A stretch of DNA of 64,000 nucleotides from Phoronis australis (Eukaryota > Phoronida > Phoronidae), in contig NMRA01000018.1 of NCBI GenBank assembly GCA_002633005.1, positions 1,466,554 through 1,530,553 of the forward strand, in the 5' to 3' direction. This document shows, one piece after another, positions 12,401-21,484 of the stretch. The notes beneath the pieces are model-generated. The model saw nothing but the letters and a program-made list of their open reading frames with translations, was not told where the DNA came from and did no database searches. The first letter of the stretch is position 1; every line of letters begins with the position of its first letter. The position numbers and the translations under genes were made by a program.

Positions 12401-15400
12401 ATGCAAAGTGCTATTTTCGTTACTGCAAATGTGACTTAAATTGCCATTGATGTATTCCAATTTATTTCGACATTTTTCATGTTTTATTTTGTAAAAATAT
12501 CTTATTCTGACCAACTCCAGTTTTGCAGTTCAAGGGAGAAGTGGTCACGTGATGTTCTGAATGATCTGGTTGGTCTGAGCCATTGTTTACAAATTCTACC
12601 AGGCTATTTTCAGGGTTCTGGTAGTTACTTCTTGTGTAAAACGAGTCACTTAGTTTGTTTACACCAGCGTGGCGCATGAACAATTAACACCTGTAATTAC
12701 TGTTTGAAACTGAAAAGTTTGGCCAACTTAGGATTATGATTGTTGTATTCTATAATTGAAAGTATGTCGTTTTTTTTGACTTTCATTTTTTCCATGGTAA
12801 CAGTTGGGGTATGAGTCACAAATTTTTGTCTTGACTTTTCCATTTGCATTGGAATTAAATTTTTTTTGGAATTAAATGTGTATGTATTTCAGGCTTTCTA
12901 GGTAATCTCTGGATTGATTTTCAAAAAATTTTGATAATTTTGTATAGTAATTGTAAGAACTGAAAATAATTTTATAGGTCTCTCTGAAGCAAATCAAGAA
13001 TAAGCTTGTGTCACTCACACTGCAAATGTAGCGTCATTATCTTTATTGTGTTAGTTTTAAAAAATATCTTTTGTTGCGTGTAATTGCTAAGAATTCCCTG
13101 CCACTGTCAGCTGCACCAAAGTTACTGGAAATCTTGGAGTTTTGATTCATTGGCATGACATTGGCAAAAAGGTTATGACGTATTATGTTAAGATTTTATT
13201 TAGTTAAAACAATTTGTCAGTCGTAGTTGTATGTTAAGGGATGTGATGACATCTAGTGTACGTTAACTGATTGTGTGCGTTATGATCTACATCTTGGAAG
13301 TAATGATGTATTTATGTTGTGAAGTTTTGGAGCTTTTAAGTGAAAAAACTTTGTCATTCGTAGTTGAGAGAACATCTCTATCAGTTGCATAAGATGTGAT
13401 TTTATAGACATCTAATGCATAATACATGTTCACATTATGATCTACACCTTGTGTCCAAATTATTGGTGCTCAAATAGTTGTCAAGTACTGTTTGGTGATG
13501 ACTGTATTTCCCGCACTCACTTAAGATGAGTGCGTTTTGCCAGTACGTTACAATTACAGGGCATCTTGTTATAAAAATGTTTACTTTTGATGTGTTGAGG
13601 TATGGTCGTTCGTATTGCAATGTTTATTTGGGGGTAGTGTAAGTTTTCCTCTTCTTTGTCATGGGTCATTTCCAAGATCTGAACAGAAGTCTCAGAAAGT
13701 AATAATGACTGTCATTATTGGACTGCTGACTGCTGCTGCCATCTATCTGCACTTTTATGAAAAATAGCAGGGAGATGTGTGCTAATGACGAAATCTAAAG
13801 TTCCCTGCATGACATCTACTTTTGAATGATGGTCAGGTGCCTCCAATTAGTTCACATTGTAATTGGGTCATTGTATCAAATGGAAAGTGTCAATTAAATG
13901 TGATCCTGGTAGTACAGAAATAAAGAGACCTTGACAGACTGTTCTAGTGAACTTGAAGTGCAAAGATGCCATGATATGGGTGATTATGGACTCGGAATTT
14001 AATTGGAATTATGTTATGTGGGAAGCACGTTCTGTTAGATTTTGCATGATTTGCATATGTAGCTAGGAATAGAAATAAAAGGTTGGAGTGGGTGTTTTGA
14101 TTTAGTTTTTTATTGAGTAAAATCTGAAAGCAGCCCAGGTATAATGTACACTGTTTCGGCTTTGATAAGTAAAATGGTAACTGACTGATCTCTGACCAAA
14201 AACAAAGTACCCCTATTGAACTCTAGTTCCATTTCTTCACTATGACGGTTGATGACCCTTCATGACTTGTCAGCCTCCAGATTCCCTTGGCTTGGTTGTC
14301 ATGATTAGGAATTCTGAGTCATGTTATTGGTTTTGGATTGTATTGTAGCTGGTCATTCCTGTGACAGGAAAATTAGTTGCAACAATATAACATTTTACAA
14401 CAGCACCATCTGTTGGTGAAGTGGAAACTGCGTCACCGCTTCCTTTATTGGTTGTTCATTGTTCATTCATTGTTGCTCCTTTCAGATTCAAGACTGAGGG
14501 TACCCCTACAGAGTCGACAACACTTCCCCCAGTGCAGTGCATCCACTGGCAGTTCTATCGACGCGCCCACGACCACCCCCACCAGCAGTCCGTCGACGGC
14601 ACCATCCAACCCCATTGACACACCTCTGACGCTCAACCCTAATGCGTCAGAATTCATCCCTGGCCCAGTGTCTCCCGTGTCGACAGCTTCCTCCGACAGT
14701 AGTGGTGGCTACCAATGGGGAGCGCCCATTTCATTTGCGCAGGTAATTGGCAAAGAAAAGGTAATCGGTCACCACATATTTTCTTTTTTTGCCTGTTTTC
14801 TAAGTGGTGAGTAGTCATTTCATATGCCTGGAGATGAATTATGATGACTGTTTGTTCTTATGCTGTTCTTTGAATCGTACAATATCCAAGTATTCCTCAT
14901 GCATATCTTTTATGTCTGTCATAATCTTCGTTGATTTTTTGTGTCCAGTCACTTCTGGACTACGTGAACCATTAATTTCCTCCTCTCAATAAGGAGGGAT
15001 CATTTCAAAATCATGGGCATGATTCCAGGGTTTTACAAAAATAACCATACAAATTTTAATTTAGCTGTGTTTGCTCTTGTAACAGAAAAGATTTCGCAAA
15101 ATTATGAGGTATCGTGGATTCCGTTAGTTTTACGTTTGTGTGAAAACATTTCAGGTTTTTTGGAAATTAATTATGAACTGTGGCGGTTTTAATTATTGAT
15201 GTGCTCACTGTAGTAACAGTTTAGCAGATAAATAGGATTCTTCATAATGATTTGCATTCCTGTATTTCCATGTTGATGCTGTAGAATTTTCCATGACATA
15301 AAAATTTTCCCTTTAAGGATTCGCGCAAGCAGACTTTTAGTGATAACTGATTCTCCAATGCTCTCTTCAGATGTTACAACAAGGTAAAGCCAAACCAGAT

Positions 15401-16479
15401 GCATGGCCCAAAGGCAGGACCAGCGCCCCTCCCTCTGGTGTCAAGGCCAGGCGATCAGAAAGTGACGGTAGTGACTGCGAAGACAAGGTACCCGTGCCAG
15501 AGTATCAGGCGGCTTTTGGTGACGCCATACAGGAAGCTCTGGAGAAGATGAACAACTCACCTGGTAAGTAGGCCACTTGGTTGATGATGCCTGTGATAGG
15601 ATGTGTGTCAATGTACATAAATGAATTAAGAAATCCTGGTGTCTGGTTCATGAAAGATGACTTGTGTCTGAAGTCAGGAAAATTTCCTCTGCTACTCACT
15701 ATTTCCAAAAAAACGCAAGCCTACTTCAGCTATAGAATAAGGTCTTGGAGACCCATAATTTCTAGATAATCCAGTAGTGTTTATAAATTATTGCAACAGT
15801 TCTTTAATTATTGTAGTCCCAGTTGTCATCTTTCAACAATGAAAACTATCATTCAGTCAAAATAGTCTTCAGTGGGGCAACCATGTGTCCCACTCCCAAA
15901 TTAAGACAGTTTGCATCTCCTGTATGAGCAGCAGTTATGGGGTTGCAGCCAACTTTTAAGCGTCACTGTTGACGCGCTAATTTCCTCAGAGTTTTCTTGA
16001 AATTATTAATATTCAACGCAGGGTCGGATCCAGGATTTTGAGTTAAGGGGGGGGGCCAGGCCAGAGTATTAGCCAGGATTTTGCTCATCAGACATTTGTG
16101 CCCCCGAACTGCCAAAATCTGGGAGAAGTTTAGGGGGTTCATGGCCCCATTGGCCTCCTCTAAATCCGCCACTGCAACGTATGTCACCTCATTAACCAAA
16201 GACCTTTTCTCACCGACACCCAATTTCCAGAGTTAAAAAAGTGAGTAAGGTTTGCACAAATGGATGTTAAATTTGGTGTAACAATAAAGTAAATTGAGAA
16301 TATTGGTGGGCCTAGCCAAGTGTTTGTTTGTTCTTTTTTTTCTAACGTCAGTAAATTGTTTGCTTATTATCCATATGCTCTTCCCAGGTGCAGTTACAGA
16401 AGCTGGCTCTGGGAGTCGCAAGAAGAAGGGAAAACAGAAGAAGTTGCTGTTTTCTACTTCGATGAGTCGCTCCAAGTGA
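265..16479 (+). CDS. RNF10: RNF10 (RING finger protein 10), C-terminal two thirds, 12 exons
   Basis: Spliced coding exons: 265-404, 877-989, 1744-1920, 2682-2769, 3403-3453, 4253-4405, 6560-6693, 7592-7709, 8110-8193, 14486-14742, 15371-15563, 16388-16479. All introns are GT-AG, phases agree, and the joined frame is open for 532 codons plus TGA. The product matches animal RNF10 along its whole length: the [11 protein letters not shown] block just after the RING, the YYFYQ and [13 protein letters not shown] blocks, the Arg/Lys-rich [16 protein letters not shown] helix, the [14 protein letters not shown] block, and the basic tail ending [16 protein letters not shown]10 is a RING E3 ubiquitin ligase known to ubiquitylate 40S proteins uS3 and uS5 on stalled ribosomes. 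Its RING exons must lie upstream of base 1, so this copy is partial only because of the window edge. Four internal exons and the last exon occur twice because of probable assembly duplications; coordinates given use the first copy. Confidence 0.93.
877..989 (+). CDS. RNF10: RNF10 exon: coiled-coil-like segment
   Basis: Acceptor TTTCAG at 871-876; donor GTATGA at 990. Joined to the previous exon it reads [18 protein letters not shown] and then a Glu/Gln-rich helix ending [11 protein letters not shown]. This corresponds to the YSKLLLAS...LEQQLAEE segment of vertebrate RNF10. It ends on a complete codon. Confidence 0.87.
1470..1685. repeat. Dispersed ~220-bp repeat, copy in an RNF10 intron
   Basis: It shares GAATTCCC, GTCATGAC, GTAG(C/T)CTCCCCTGATGACTA, AGAATGAAGGGGA(A/G)TTAACA and a later AATTA(A/G)CCGT word with 62890-63120, in the same order and orientation. 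Confidence 0.8.
1744..1920 (+). CDS. RNF10: RNF10 exon: acidic helical segment
   Basis: Acceptor AG at 1742-1743, donor GTGGGT at 1921; 59 whole codons. It encodes [18 protein letters not shown] and then a charged stretch ending QYRQPRYSK. The position between the LLVAS block and the YASAF block agrees with RNF10. This segment is poorly conserved in the family, so the assignment rests on phase and order. Confidence 0.85.
2682..2769 (+). CDS. RNF10: RNF10 exon: acidic EEEE segment
   Basis: Acceptor TTCTTCAG ending at 2681, donor GTAAGG at 2770. It encodes [20 protein letters not shown] followed by EEEALGCHD, matching the YLSAFDEE region of vertebrate RNF10. It ends after the first base of a codon. 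Confidence 0.86.
2798..3312. mobile_element. Non-autonomous TIR element, hAT-like ends (CAGGGCTTGGAA)
   Basis: It begins CAGGGCTTGGAAT and ends with the complement ATTCCAAGCCCTG (one mismatch zone inside). It is flanked on both sides by ATAAGT (2792-2797 and 3313-3318), a perfect 6-bp target-site duplication. The interior is rich in TTCCGCGG/GCGGAAA motifs. No transposase is encoded. It fills most of an RNF10 intron. Confidence 0.8.
3403..3453 (+). CDS. RNF10: RNF10 small exon (51 nt)
   Basis: Acceptor TGCTTCAG ending at 3402 and donor GTATGTC at 3454 frame a 51-nt exon encoding [17 protein letters not shown]. It starts and ends in the same phase as its neighbours, so it could be skipped without a frameshift. 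Conservation is weak; splice signals and phase support it. Confidence 0.75.
4253..4405 (+). CDS. RNF10: RNF10 exon ending YYFYQ (first copy)
   Basis: Acceptor AG at 4251-4252, donor GTAAGT at 4406. It encodes [19 protein letters not shown] through [13 protein letters not shown]; the YYFYQ end is a strong RNF10 landmark. A second copy at 9304-9456 differs by a Met to Val change and a few silent bases. Confidence 0.9.
4959..5290. repeat. ~97-bp tandem repeats in the LINE 3' end
   Basis: The phrase TTGTCTTTATACTGCC starts at 4959, 5002, 5099 and 5197. Units two and three are near full length (97 and 98 bp), with CCTTCGGAACAGTTACCAGT and a conserved GTGCTCC segment; the first is shortened and has a T run. 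The array overlaps the stop codon end of the reverse-transcriptase frame. Confidence 0.85.
5228..6218 (-). CDS. LINE reverse transcriptase, C-terminal part (5'-truncated)
   Basis: The frame is open from the truncation point at 6218 to the stop at 5228, about 330 aa; the ATG at 6175 is internal. Visible reverse-transcriptase blocks are [15 protein letters not shown] (motif A with its Asp), [15 protein letters not shown] (motif B), QFAEDLGFW at the motif C position, and [11 protein letters not shown]. The tail has the [14 protein letters not shown] and DTLHELAG segments common in jockey/I-type LINEs. Motif C reads FAED where active enzymes have F/YADD, so a catalytic Asp is replaced by Glu. No endonuclease domain is present because the 5' part is missing. 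This copy cannot be autonomous. Confidence 0.9.
6413..6530. repeat. Dispersed ~115-bp repeat in an RNF10 intron (first copy)
   Basis: Same family as 43231-43342, same orientation, about 30 bases before the exon at 6560. Confidence 0.75.
6560..6693 (+). CDS. RNF10: RNF10 exon with [13 protein letters not shown] (first copy)
   Basis: Acceptor TTGCAG ending at 6559, donor GTGGGC at 6694. It encodes [20 protein letters not shown] followed by [20 protein letters not shown], one of the best conserved RNF10 segments. The second copy at 10093-10226 shows no difference in the coding bases I compared. Confidence 0.92.
7081..7215 (+). mobile_element. tRNA-derived SINE (first copy)
   Basis: It has a pol III type internal promoter: A-box-like TGGCTCTGTAG at 7084-7094 and a canonical B box GGTTCGAATCC at 7127-7137, spaced as in a tRNA. 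The flanks do not fold into an acceptor stem, so this is a SINE head rather than a tRNA gene. A non-tRNA body follows, ending near a run of ATGAATG-like sequence. It sits in an RNF10 intron on the sense strand. Confidence 0.65.
7592..7709 (+). CDS. RNF10: RNF10 exon with [14 protein letters not shown] (first copy)
   Basis: Acceptor GCTTAG ending at 7591, donor GTTAGT at 7710. It encodes [20 protein letters not shown], then [19 protein letters not shown], matching the [21 protein letters not shown] region of vertebrate RNF10. The second copy is at 11129-11246. Confidence 0.92.
8110..8193 (+). CDS. RNF10: RNF10 exon with basic [16 protein letters not shown] helix (first copy)
   Basis: Acceptor CCTAG ending at 8109, donor GTGAGT at 8194. 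It encodes [20 protein letters not shown] and FKQWEEKE, the conserved basic helix of RNF10. The second copy is at 11651-11734. The real intron that follows continues to 14485 in the next contig. Confidence 0.91.
8235..8510. mobile_element. Relic related to the 2798-3312 element (first copy)
   Basis: It shares the order GGCTTGGAATTTTCTGCGG, AATCGGATTTGCG, GCGGCAAATT, GAAAAGCGGAA, TTGCCGGGGCA and AAATCGCGGTGA with 2798-3150 but lacks the right terminal repeat. An old, truncated member of the same family. Confidence 0.7.
9304..9456 (+). CDS. RNF10: RNF10 YYFYQ exon, second (probably allelic) copy
   Basis: Near-identical to 4253-4405, including splice sites, with one amino-acid change (Met to Val) and silent changes. 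It lies in the downstream half of the 3965-12552 duplication whose junction is the N at 9012. It is best read as the same exon from the other haplotype. Confidence 0.8.
9945..10060. repeat. Dispersed ~115-bp repeat in an RNF10 intron (second, allelic copy)
   Basis: Allelic counterpart of 6413-6530 within the duplicated contig end. Confidence 0.75.
10093..10226 (+). CDS. RNF10: RNF10 [13 protein letters not shown] exon, second copy
   Basis: Same splice signals and the same coding bases, as far as I compared, as 6560-6693; part of the probable assembly duplication. In a single-haplotype gene model only one of the two exons should be kept. Confidence 0.8.
10615..10752 (+). mobile_element. tRNA-derived SINE (second, allelic copy)
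   Basis: Same element as 7081-7215 in the duplicated contig end, with B box GGTTCGAATCC at 10662-10672 and an A box changed to TGACTCTGTAG. Presence in both copies means the insertion predates the split of the two haplotypes. Confidence 0.65.
11129..11246 (+). CDS. RNF10: RNF10 [14 protein letters not shown] exon, second copy
   Basis: Copy of 7592-7709 with a silent ATT to ATC difference; splice sites intact. Probable allelic duplicate. Confidence 0.8.
11651..11734 (+). CDS. RNF10: RNF10 basic-helix exon, second copy
   Basis: Copy of 8110-8193 with a silent GCG to GCA difference. This copy lies in the contig that carries the following RNF10 exons, so a model built from that contig would use 11651-11734 and then 14486-14742. 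Confidence 0.8.
11775..12050. mobile_element. Relic related to the 2798-3312 element (second, allelic copy)
   Basis: Counterpart of 8235-8510 in the duplicated contig end, with several point differences. Not an independent insertion. Confidence 0.7.
12553..14485 (+). other. RNF10: RNF10 intron, unique part
   Basis: The AT-rich intron between the basic-helix exon and the Ser/Thr/Pro-rich exon, after the end of the duplicated block. I see no recognisable element or gene in it. Confidence 0.7.
14486..14742 (+). CDS. RNF10: RNF10 exon: Ser/Thr/Pro-rich segment
   Basis: Acceptor TTTCAG ending at 14485, donor GTAATT at 14743. Joined in phase it reads [20 protein letters not shown], then a low-complexity Thr/Ser/Pro stretch, then GAPISFAQ. 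The HFPQCSAS part and the closing ISFAQ that runs into MLQQGKAK of the next exon match RNF10 (QFPAF... and PSFAQMLRVGKAK in vertebrates). Confidence 0.88.
15371..15563 (+). CDS. RNF10: RNF10 exon with [14 protein letters not shown] and [10 protein letters not shown]
   Basis: Acceptor CTTCAG ending at 15370, donor GTAAGT at 15564. It encodes [16 protein letters not shown], an acidic ESDGSDCED run, and [20 protein letters not shown], close to the vertebrate RNF10 C-terminal region. The ATG at the exon start is internal to the protein. Confidence 0.92.
16019..16174. mobile_element. Short TIR element, GGCGGAT family (5-bp TSD)
   Basis: The left end is CAGGGTCGGATCCAGG and the right end CTAAATCCGCCACTG, which reads CAGTGGCGGATTTAG on the other strand. 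Flanks are CAACG (16014-16018) and CAACG (16175-16179), a 5-bp target-site duplication. 156 bp, with a G run near the left end; no coding capacity. Located in the last RNF10 intron. Confidence 0.8.
16388..16479 (+). CDS. RNF10: RNF10 last coding exon with stop (first copy)
   Basis: Acceptor CCCAG ending at 16387. It encodes [19 protein letters not shown] then [11 protein letters not shown] and TGA at 16477-16479, equivalent to the GGKKRKKQKQKLLFSTS tail of RNF10. A second copy is at 17007-17098. Confidence 0.92.
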
Positions 16480-17006
16480 CATGGAGATTCTGTGGTACAT
16501 ACTGTTACCATGGGAGATACGTAATTGATATGCTTGTACGGGCACTCAGTCGCTAGTTCTAGTCTGTGTACGCTTGCAGTTGGATACATAATTGATATGT
16601 TATGCGTTATTACTCTCTCTGTGTCACTTTGTTACAGATGTGCCCACTTAATGTCATACCAGATAACAAAGTATTCCCGTTATTTTCATGAAATGTCAAA
16701 AAACTAATCATTTCCCATTAAACACATGTGAAATAGCCCACGCAATGTCATTATTTATTGTTATCTTCGCGAATGTTGTCATTAAAAATCGGAAGAATTG
16801 ATTCTCACCTGCTTATTTGCATGCGTACCTTTGCTTTTCTATCTAGAAACAGTTGTGTTATCCGAACTTTTGGGGGGAGTACAAATCGGCTGTTTCCTGT
16901 TTAGCTGTTTCACTTTCAGACTCTCTGCGTGATAGGAATTTGCTTTTCAGAATATCAAACTTGCCATATTTTTGNTGTTTGCTTATTATCCATATGCTCT
17001 TCCCAG

Positions 17007-17098
17007 GTGCAGTTACAGAAGCTGGCTCTGGGAGTCGCAAGAAGAAGGGAAAACAGAAGAAGTTGCTGTTTTCTACTTCGATGAGTCGCTCCAAGTGA
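17007..17098 (+). CDS. RNF10: RNF10 last coding exon, second (probably allelic) copy
   Basis: Repeats 16388-16479 with intact acceptor and stop. It is in the second half of a 619-bp direct repeat with an N at the junction (16975). The copies differ at a few bases just after the stop (ACATGG against ACACGG; a TG insertion or change in a CT run). Whichever copy is real, the predicted protein ends in the same place. Confidence 0.78.
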
Positions 17099-17838
17099 CA
17101 CGGAGATTCTGTGGTACATACTGTTACCATGGGAGATATGTCATTGATATGCTTGTACGGGCACTCAGTCGCTAGTTCTAGTCTGTGTACGCTTGCAGTT
17201 GGATACATAATTGATATGTTATGCGTTATTACTCTCTCTCTGTCACTTTGTTACAGATGTGCCCACTTAATGTCATACCAGATAACAAAGTATTCCCGTT
17301 ATTTTCATGAAATGTCAAAAAACTAATCATTTCCCATTAAACACATGTGAAATAGCCCACGCAATGTCATTATTTATTGTTATCTTCGCGAATGTTGTCA
17401 TTAAAAATCGGAAGAATTGATTCTCACCTGCTTATTTGCATGCGTACCTTTGCTTTTCTATCTAGAAACAGTTGTGTTATCCGAACTTTTGGGGGGAGTA
17501 CAAATCGGCTGTTTCCTGTTTAGCTGTTTCACTTTCAGACTCTCTGCGTGATAGGAATTTGCTTTTCAGAATATCAAACTTGCCATATTTTTGTCAAAAC
17601 TGAAGGTGTGACATTAAGCGGGCTCTCTTGTTTTTGTGAAATTTCGTTCAGTTGTGATTGTGATATTTAGTCTGTGAAGAGTAATGCAATATTATGTTAC
17701 TTGATTACTGCCGAATGCCAACACAACATATTGGTATAGTTCCATACTGCCAGTCCAACATATTGGTATATGGTTTGATACAATTCCTGTAAAATTTTAA
17801 TTCTTAGTTATTTATTGCATTGTTATTGTTAATGAACT

Positions 17839-18321
17839 TAAGGTTATGTAGAAACTTATCAACAAGTTTGTGCGTTCAATTAAATATCTACAAAAGTATT
17901 TTAGCTCAGTAAAAGTTTACGTTTTCTGAAAGTAGAGAGCCTATAGAATTTGATTTGTGGTCACATGACCATGTCTTCTTAGTAAAATTTAGTGAAAAAG
18001 GGAAGGTACATTCATAGCAACATGACCAACTTTCATTTAAGAATAAATATTCATGATAAAATCTTGAAAACTGTTACAGTTTCCTAAATAACCATTTTGT
18101 TTTTGTTTCATGCAACCTTGTATTTTTACACGAGTCCTATTGTTATAGTTCCTCATGCAAAAGTGGAACATTTTAAAAACAATTGCTATCAGCATTTTGG
18201 AGAACAGTGCATATAGTGTAGCATTTGAAAGTTTGATGAGAATCCAACTGGCCATTTCTGAGATGTAATGTTCCATAGTTAAACAAATTTGGGCATTTTT
18301 GTAGGGTCCTACATAACCTTA
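17839..18321. mobile_element. TIR element with TAAGGTTATGTAG ends in the RNF10 3' UTR
   Basis: The left end TAAGGTTATGTAG is matched by CTACATAACCTTA at the right (one base differs inside). About 480 bp, no coding capacity. Relatives occur in the tsh intron near 40880-41240, 43640-43965 and 46440-46745, sharing the segment around CAGTAAAAGTTTACGTTTTC and the GTCCTACATAACCTTA end. Confidence 0.65.
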
Positions 18322-18817
18322 GAGGTGATTGGTATAGTGAGTATATTTTCAACTCTCTGGCATGCTAGTTGTCATGGCTACTGTTATTATTATATAAGAG
18401 GTACAAGAACTTTGTTTCTGGTTGGTGTTGATTTAAGATAATGGTGCATATATTCGTTGGTTTAACTCATTGTCCGAAGGTAATTGTTCTCTGTTACTGC
18501 TTGTAATTTTTAGAGTCAAATATTAGCCAGCGTTCAGTGAAGTGTCCTGAAGAGGTTGTGAATTTTCATCGGCTGTGTCTCTTATATGTCTGTGTAAGGT
18601 TTAGTTTGTATAAGCGTTTCATTGTTTCGTTTTTTTCAAGATTTCCACAGATTGAGTTGATGGTATGCCATGTTCATGTGCCCCTGAAAACTTGTCTTGT
18701 TACAAGCGCAGGTGGAAATGAAATCTGGCCACTCGATTTGCTGTTATGTTGACTGTCTTGTTGATAATACGTTACCATGTACAAACTGGTGTGATTGTGA
18801 GCCCACTGTAAAGAAAA

Positions 18818-18823
18818 AATAAA
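18818..18823 (+). terminator. Poly(A) signal AATAAA, likely RNF10
   Basis: A canonical hexamer in AAAAAATAAAG context about 1.7 kb after the RNF10 stop, followed within 30 bases by GT/T-rich sequence (TTGTGTTTATTG). It is the best candidate for the RNF10 mRNA end. Confidence 0.5.
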
Positions 18824-19865
18824 GTTGACTGACTATGCTCATGAACTTGTGTTTATTGTATTCAAATGTGGGTTAATGCTGGCTCTCAGTGCTAATACAT
18901 ACACACAAAACATTGTTTCTGGTGTCTTTTTATGGACCTTGCATTGTTTTGGAGAACTCCTTTGGGTATGTTGCACTGCAAACGTGTGTTGCATAAAACT
19001 TTGAAACTTTTCCACTTGATACATTTGATTGCTGCATCTGGTCAAAGGGATCACCGGGATTATGCACAAATCACAATATGAGGGTTGATAGTTAGATACT
19101 TCGGTGTGTTTGCCCAGTGCATAATTAACTTGGAATGCTGGGAGCCTGTTCAAATTATCTATCGTCTCAATTTATTTAAGTGCGCCTGTATTTCCTGACT
19201 TGACGTTGACATCAGTCACCTGGGATCTAAAGCTTAGATGTCACCCATAATGTGATATTTAGATAATTAAATAGATTTTGCTTTATCAGCCATTGATGTG
19301 TTGTGGTGGCTGGAGTTGGTGGGCTGTTTGACCGGAGGCTTGGGAAATAATGACTGTTCATGGTAAACTGCGTTAGTTAGTCGTGTAATTGATTCGATAT
19401 GTTGTCTCTTGCCGCGTAGACGAGACTAGGTTTGAGTGATGGGTCTCCGATTTGTAGGTTGACAGTCCGGGGTTGACAGCTTGTTATTTTTGAACCTGTA
19501 CTTTGAACTCATTAAAATCATTGCGTATGAATGTTGACCTGACAATATTAAGCCGTTTTCTTTGGTGGGTTTTTTATTTCGTGTACGTCGTGACTATTTT
19601 TTTGGCATGATTGTCTATGGTTTGGAATGTTCGACGCTCAGTGCAGTGAGGTACTAACTCGTGGAAACTCAGTATTGGGTGTTTCATCACTGTCTTCAAT
19701 CTATGACGTAATGGTGGGGAAACTAGGAAAGAGGAGAAAGAAATTTATAGACAAATTATTTCTATGATCCTTTTAACTGGCAAGCAGAGTTTTAGGTGAC
19801 TGTGCGTTCGTCGTGACAGTGTGTCCTGTAATTTTTTCTCTTCAATAAATGTCAAAAATATGATA

Positions 19866-20047
19866 CATGGGGTGACCCCAAAAACGTACCCACAATATTT
19901 TTCAAAAAACAATTTCTTTTGATAAGATTAAAACCCAATGCAAACTGACTCGTAATAATCAAAAATGTGTGGCGCATACAAAGTTTATCTAATTTGAAAA
20001 AATATGTCGTTATGTATGTAGGATTAATTAATTTTTTGATCACCCTG
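19866..20047. mobile_element. Possible mariner-like short element
   Basis: The left end GGGGTGACCCCAAAAAC and the right end, on the complement, CAGGGTGATCAAAAAAT resemble the CAGGGTG ends of mariner/Tigger-type elements. About 180 bp, no coding capacity. Ends are degenerate and a TA duplication is not certain. Confidence 0.4.
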
Positions 20048-20715
20048 GGAAGGTGTTTGAGTAATCCTCATGCAGGTACGCTGCTGAAAAAGGTGATGAC
20101 GACGACGAAAAACGTATGTTTATGTAAAAATAAAAATAAAACCCCGACCTTTAATAGGGTGTGTTAAACGGCTGAGAACAAACAGTAAATTTTGTTGCGA
20201 CATTGATTGTTCAGTACAGTACTCTACGCGGTGTCACTCGATGGCGACATTGGTTAGCTGGTGCTTGATCTTTGAGCTTGGAGAGAAGTCACGAGACTAA
20301 GCTTGGACGTTTCTCACGTAGTCATCCGTCTCCGTTTTTTACGTTTGGTAAATATGATTCGTCAGTGTATGCCGATTACGGTGGGTGTAAACATGACAAC
20401 TTTTACTCATCAGTCGTCACCCCCAATGGCTTTCAGGATCAACTTTCACACCCCCTATCCCTTCCTGCTGTCCTAAAACATTGACGTAGTTGTTTAATTT
20501 CAAATAATACCAGCATGACAAAAATGTTAAGACTAAGGTAGTTCTTTTACACGGTCATAGGACACGTACTTGAAATTAATTTCGATTCATTTTGTTCATA
20601 AGTTTAGCCTGACCAACCCAGAGCGCAGGAGTTGTTTCGATGAAGTGGCGCTCGGTGAAATTAGAATACTCGCCCTGGGTGCCAGATCAAGGTTCCTCAG
20701 GGCCAGCTAAACCGT

Positions 20716-20860
20716 GGGCGTTGCACCATAGGGGGCTAGGGAGGCTATAGTCCCCCCACTTTTTTCAGTGCTCCGGCGCCCATGGTCTATGGGCGGTGTA
20801 GCACAGGGAGCAGACTGAGGTACTATAGCCCCCACTTTTTCAGTGCTGTGTCGCCCTGTA
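20716..20860. repeat. Pair of ~75-bp repeats also found at 52480-52575
   Basis: Two adjacent units each run from GGGCG(T/G)TG through CTATAG(T/C)CCCCC and TTTTTCAGTGCT to a CGCCC word. The same two-unit arrangement recurs at 52480-52575 in more diverged form. Confidence 0.6.
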
Positions 20861-21484
20861 AAAAGTCTAAAGCCTTGGTAATGAGCCGTTACTCTGATTG
20901 CCGCAGTTCTGTCTTTCTCCCGTCGCCAGGTTTTACTGCGTCCACGTCCCCCAAACTGAACTTGGTTTCAGATACGCGTGGCACTCAGGCTTCTGTGTCC
21001 GGTTGCATGAAACAGTCCCAGATAAAGAGTCAATTTAGTTTCCTAAATCTTTTACGTATTTGTATTGTTCTTTACTCACAGATGTAATATTTTGCTATCA
21101 TTTTATCTTAATTTTGATATCTTATTTGACTGAGGATGATATTTTCCAGTGTACAACTAAAACTTGAAGCTTTAGCTCAGTGAAAATACTAAATAGGGAC
21201 TTAGTCGTTAAATTAGGGGTGTTGCGTGAAAAGATCCCTAAATAGTTTCAATAATATCGAGAATCCAACTTAGAGTTCACTCTTGATTTGTATAAAAGCT
21301 AAAAATCGACTTAGTAAATGGAAAATCAGTGTTCTCGCACGTCTGCAAATACGCAAGTTGAGTCCACTAGCTGTTTGGGACTTTTTCACGCAACCTGGCA
21401 TTGGGAACTAATGCTTTTCTTTTCAAACCAGTGTCAAGAATTCACAGTCATGCAAGTTTTGTAAAAAAGAACCTCAGGATATAT

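Larger units (their letters stand above)
9015..12552. repeat. Second copy of the large direct duplication (downstream contig start)
   Basis: 3538 bp starting with TGCTAAAAGTGTCAAACA, as at 3965, within three bases of the N. It lacks the LINE. Scattered substitutions and small indels relative to the first copy look like allelic variation. Confidence 0.92.
16357..17593. repeat. 619-bp direct duplication of the RNF10 last-exon region
   Basis: Copy 1 is 16357-16974 and copy 2 is 16976-17593, offset 619 throughout, separated only by the N at 16975. Both begin TGTTTGCTTATTATCC and end CATATTTTTG. A handful of single-base differences are present. Confidence 0.92.
17099..18840 (+). other. RNF10: RNF10 3' untranslated region (predicted)
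   Basis: From the stop of the second last-exon copy to just past the AATAAA at 18818-18823. There is no coding potential. It includes a short TIR element at 17839-18321. The exact cleavage site is inferred, not visible. Confidence 0.55.

Noticed and set aside
14377-14814. 145-codon frame covering the RNF10 Ser/Thr/Pro exon as a separate gene
   Set aside because: Only 14486-14742 is exon; the extra codons read through the splice sites into introns.
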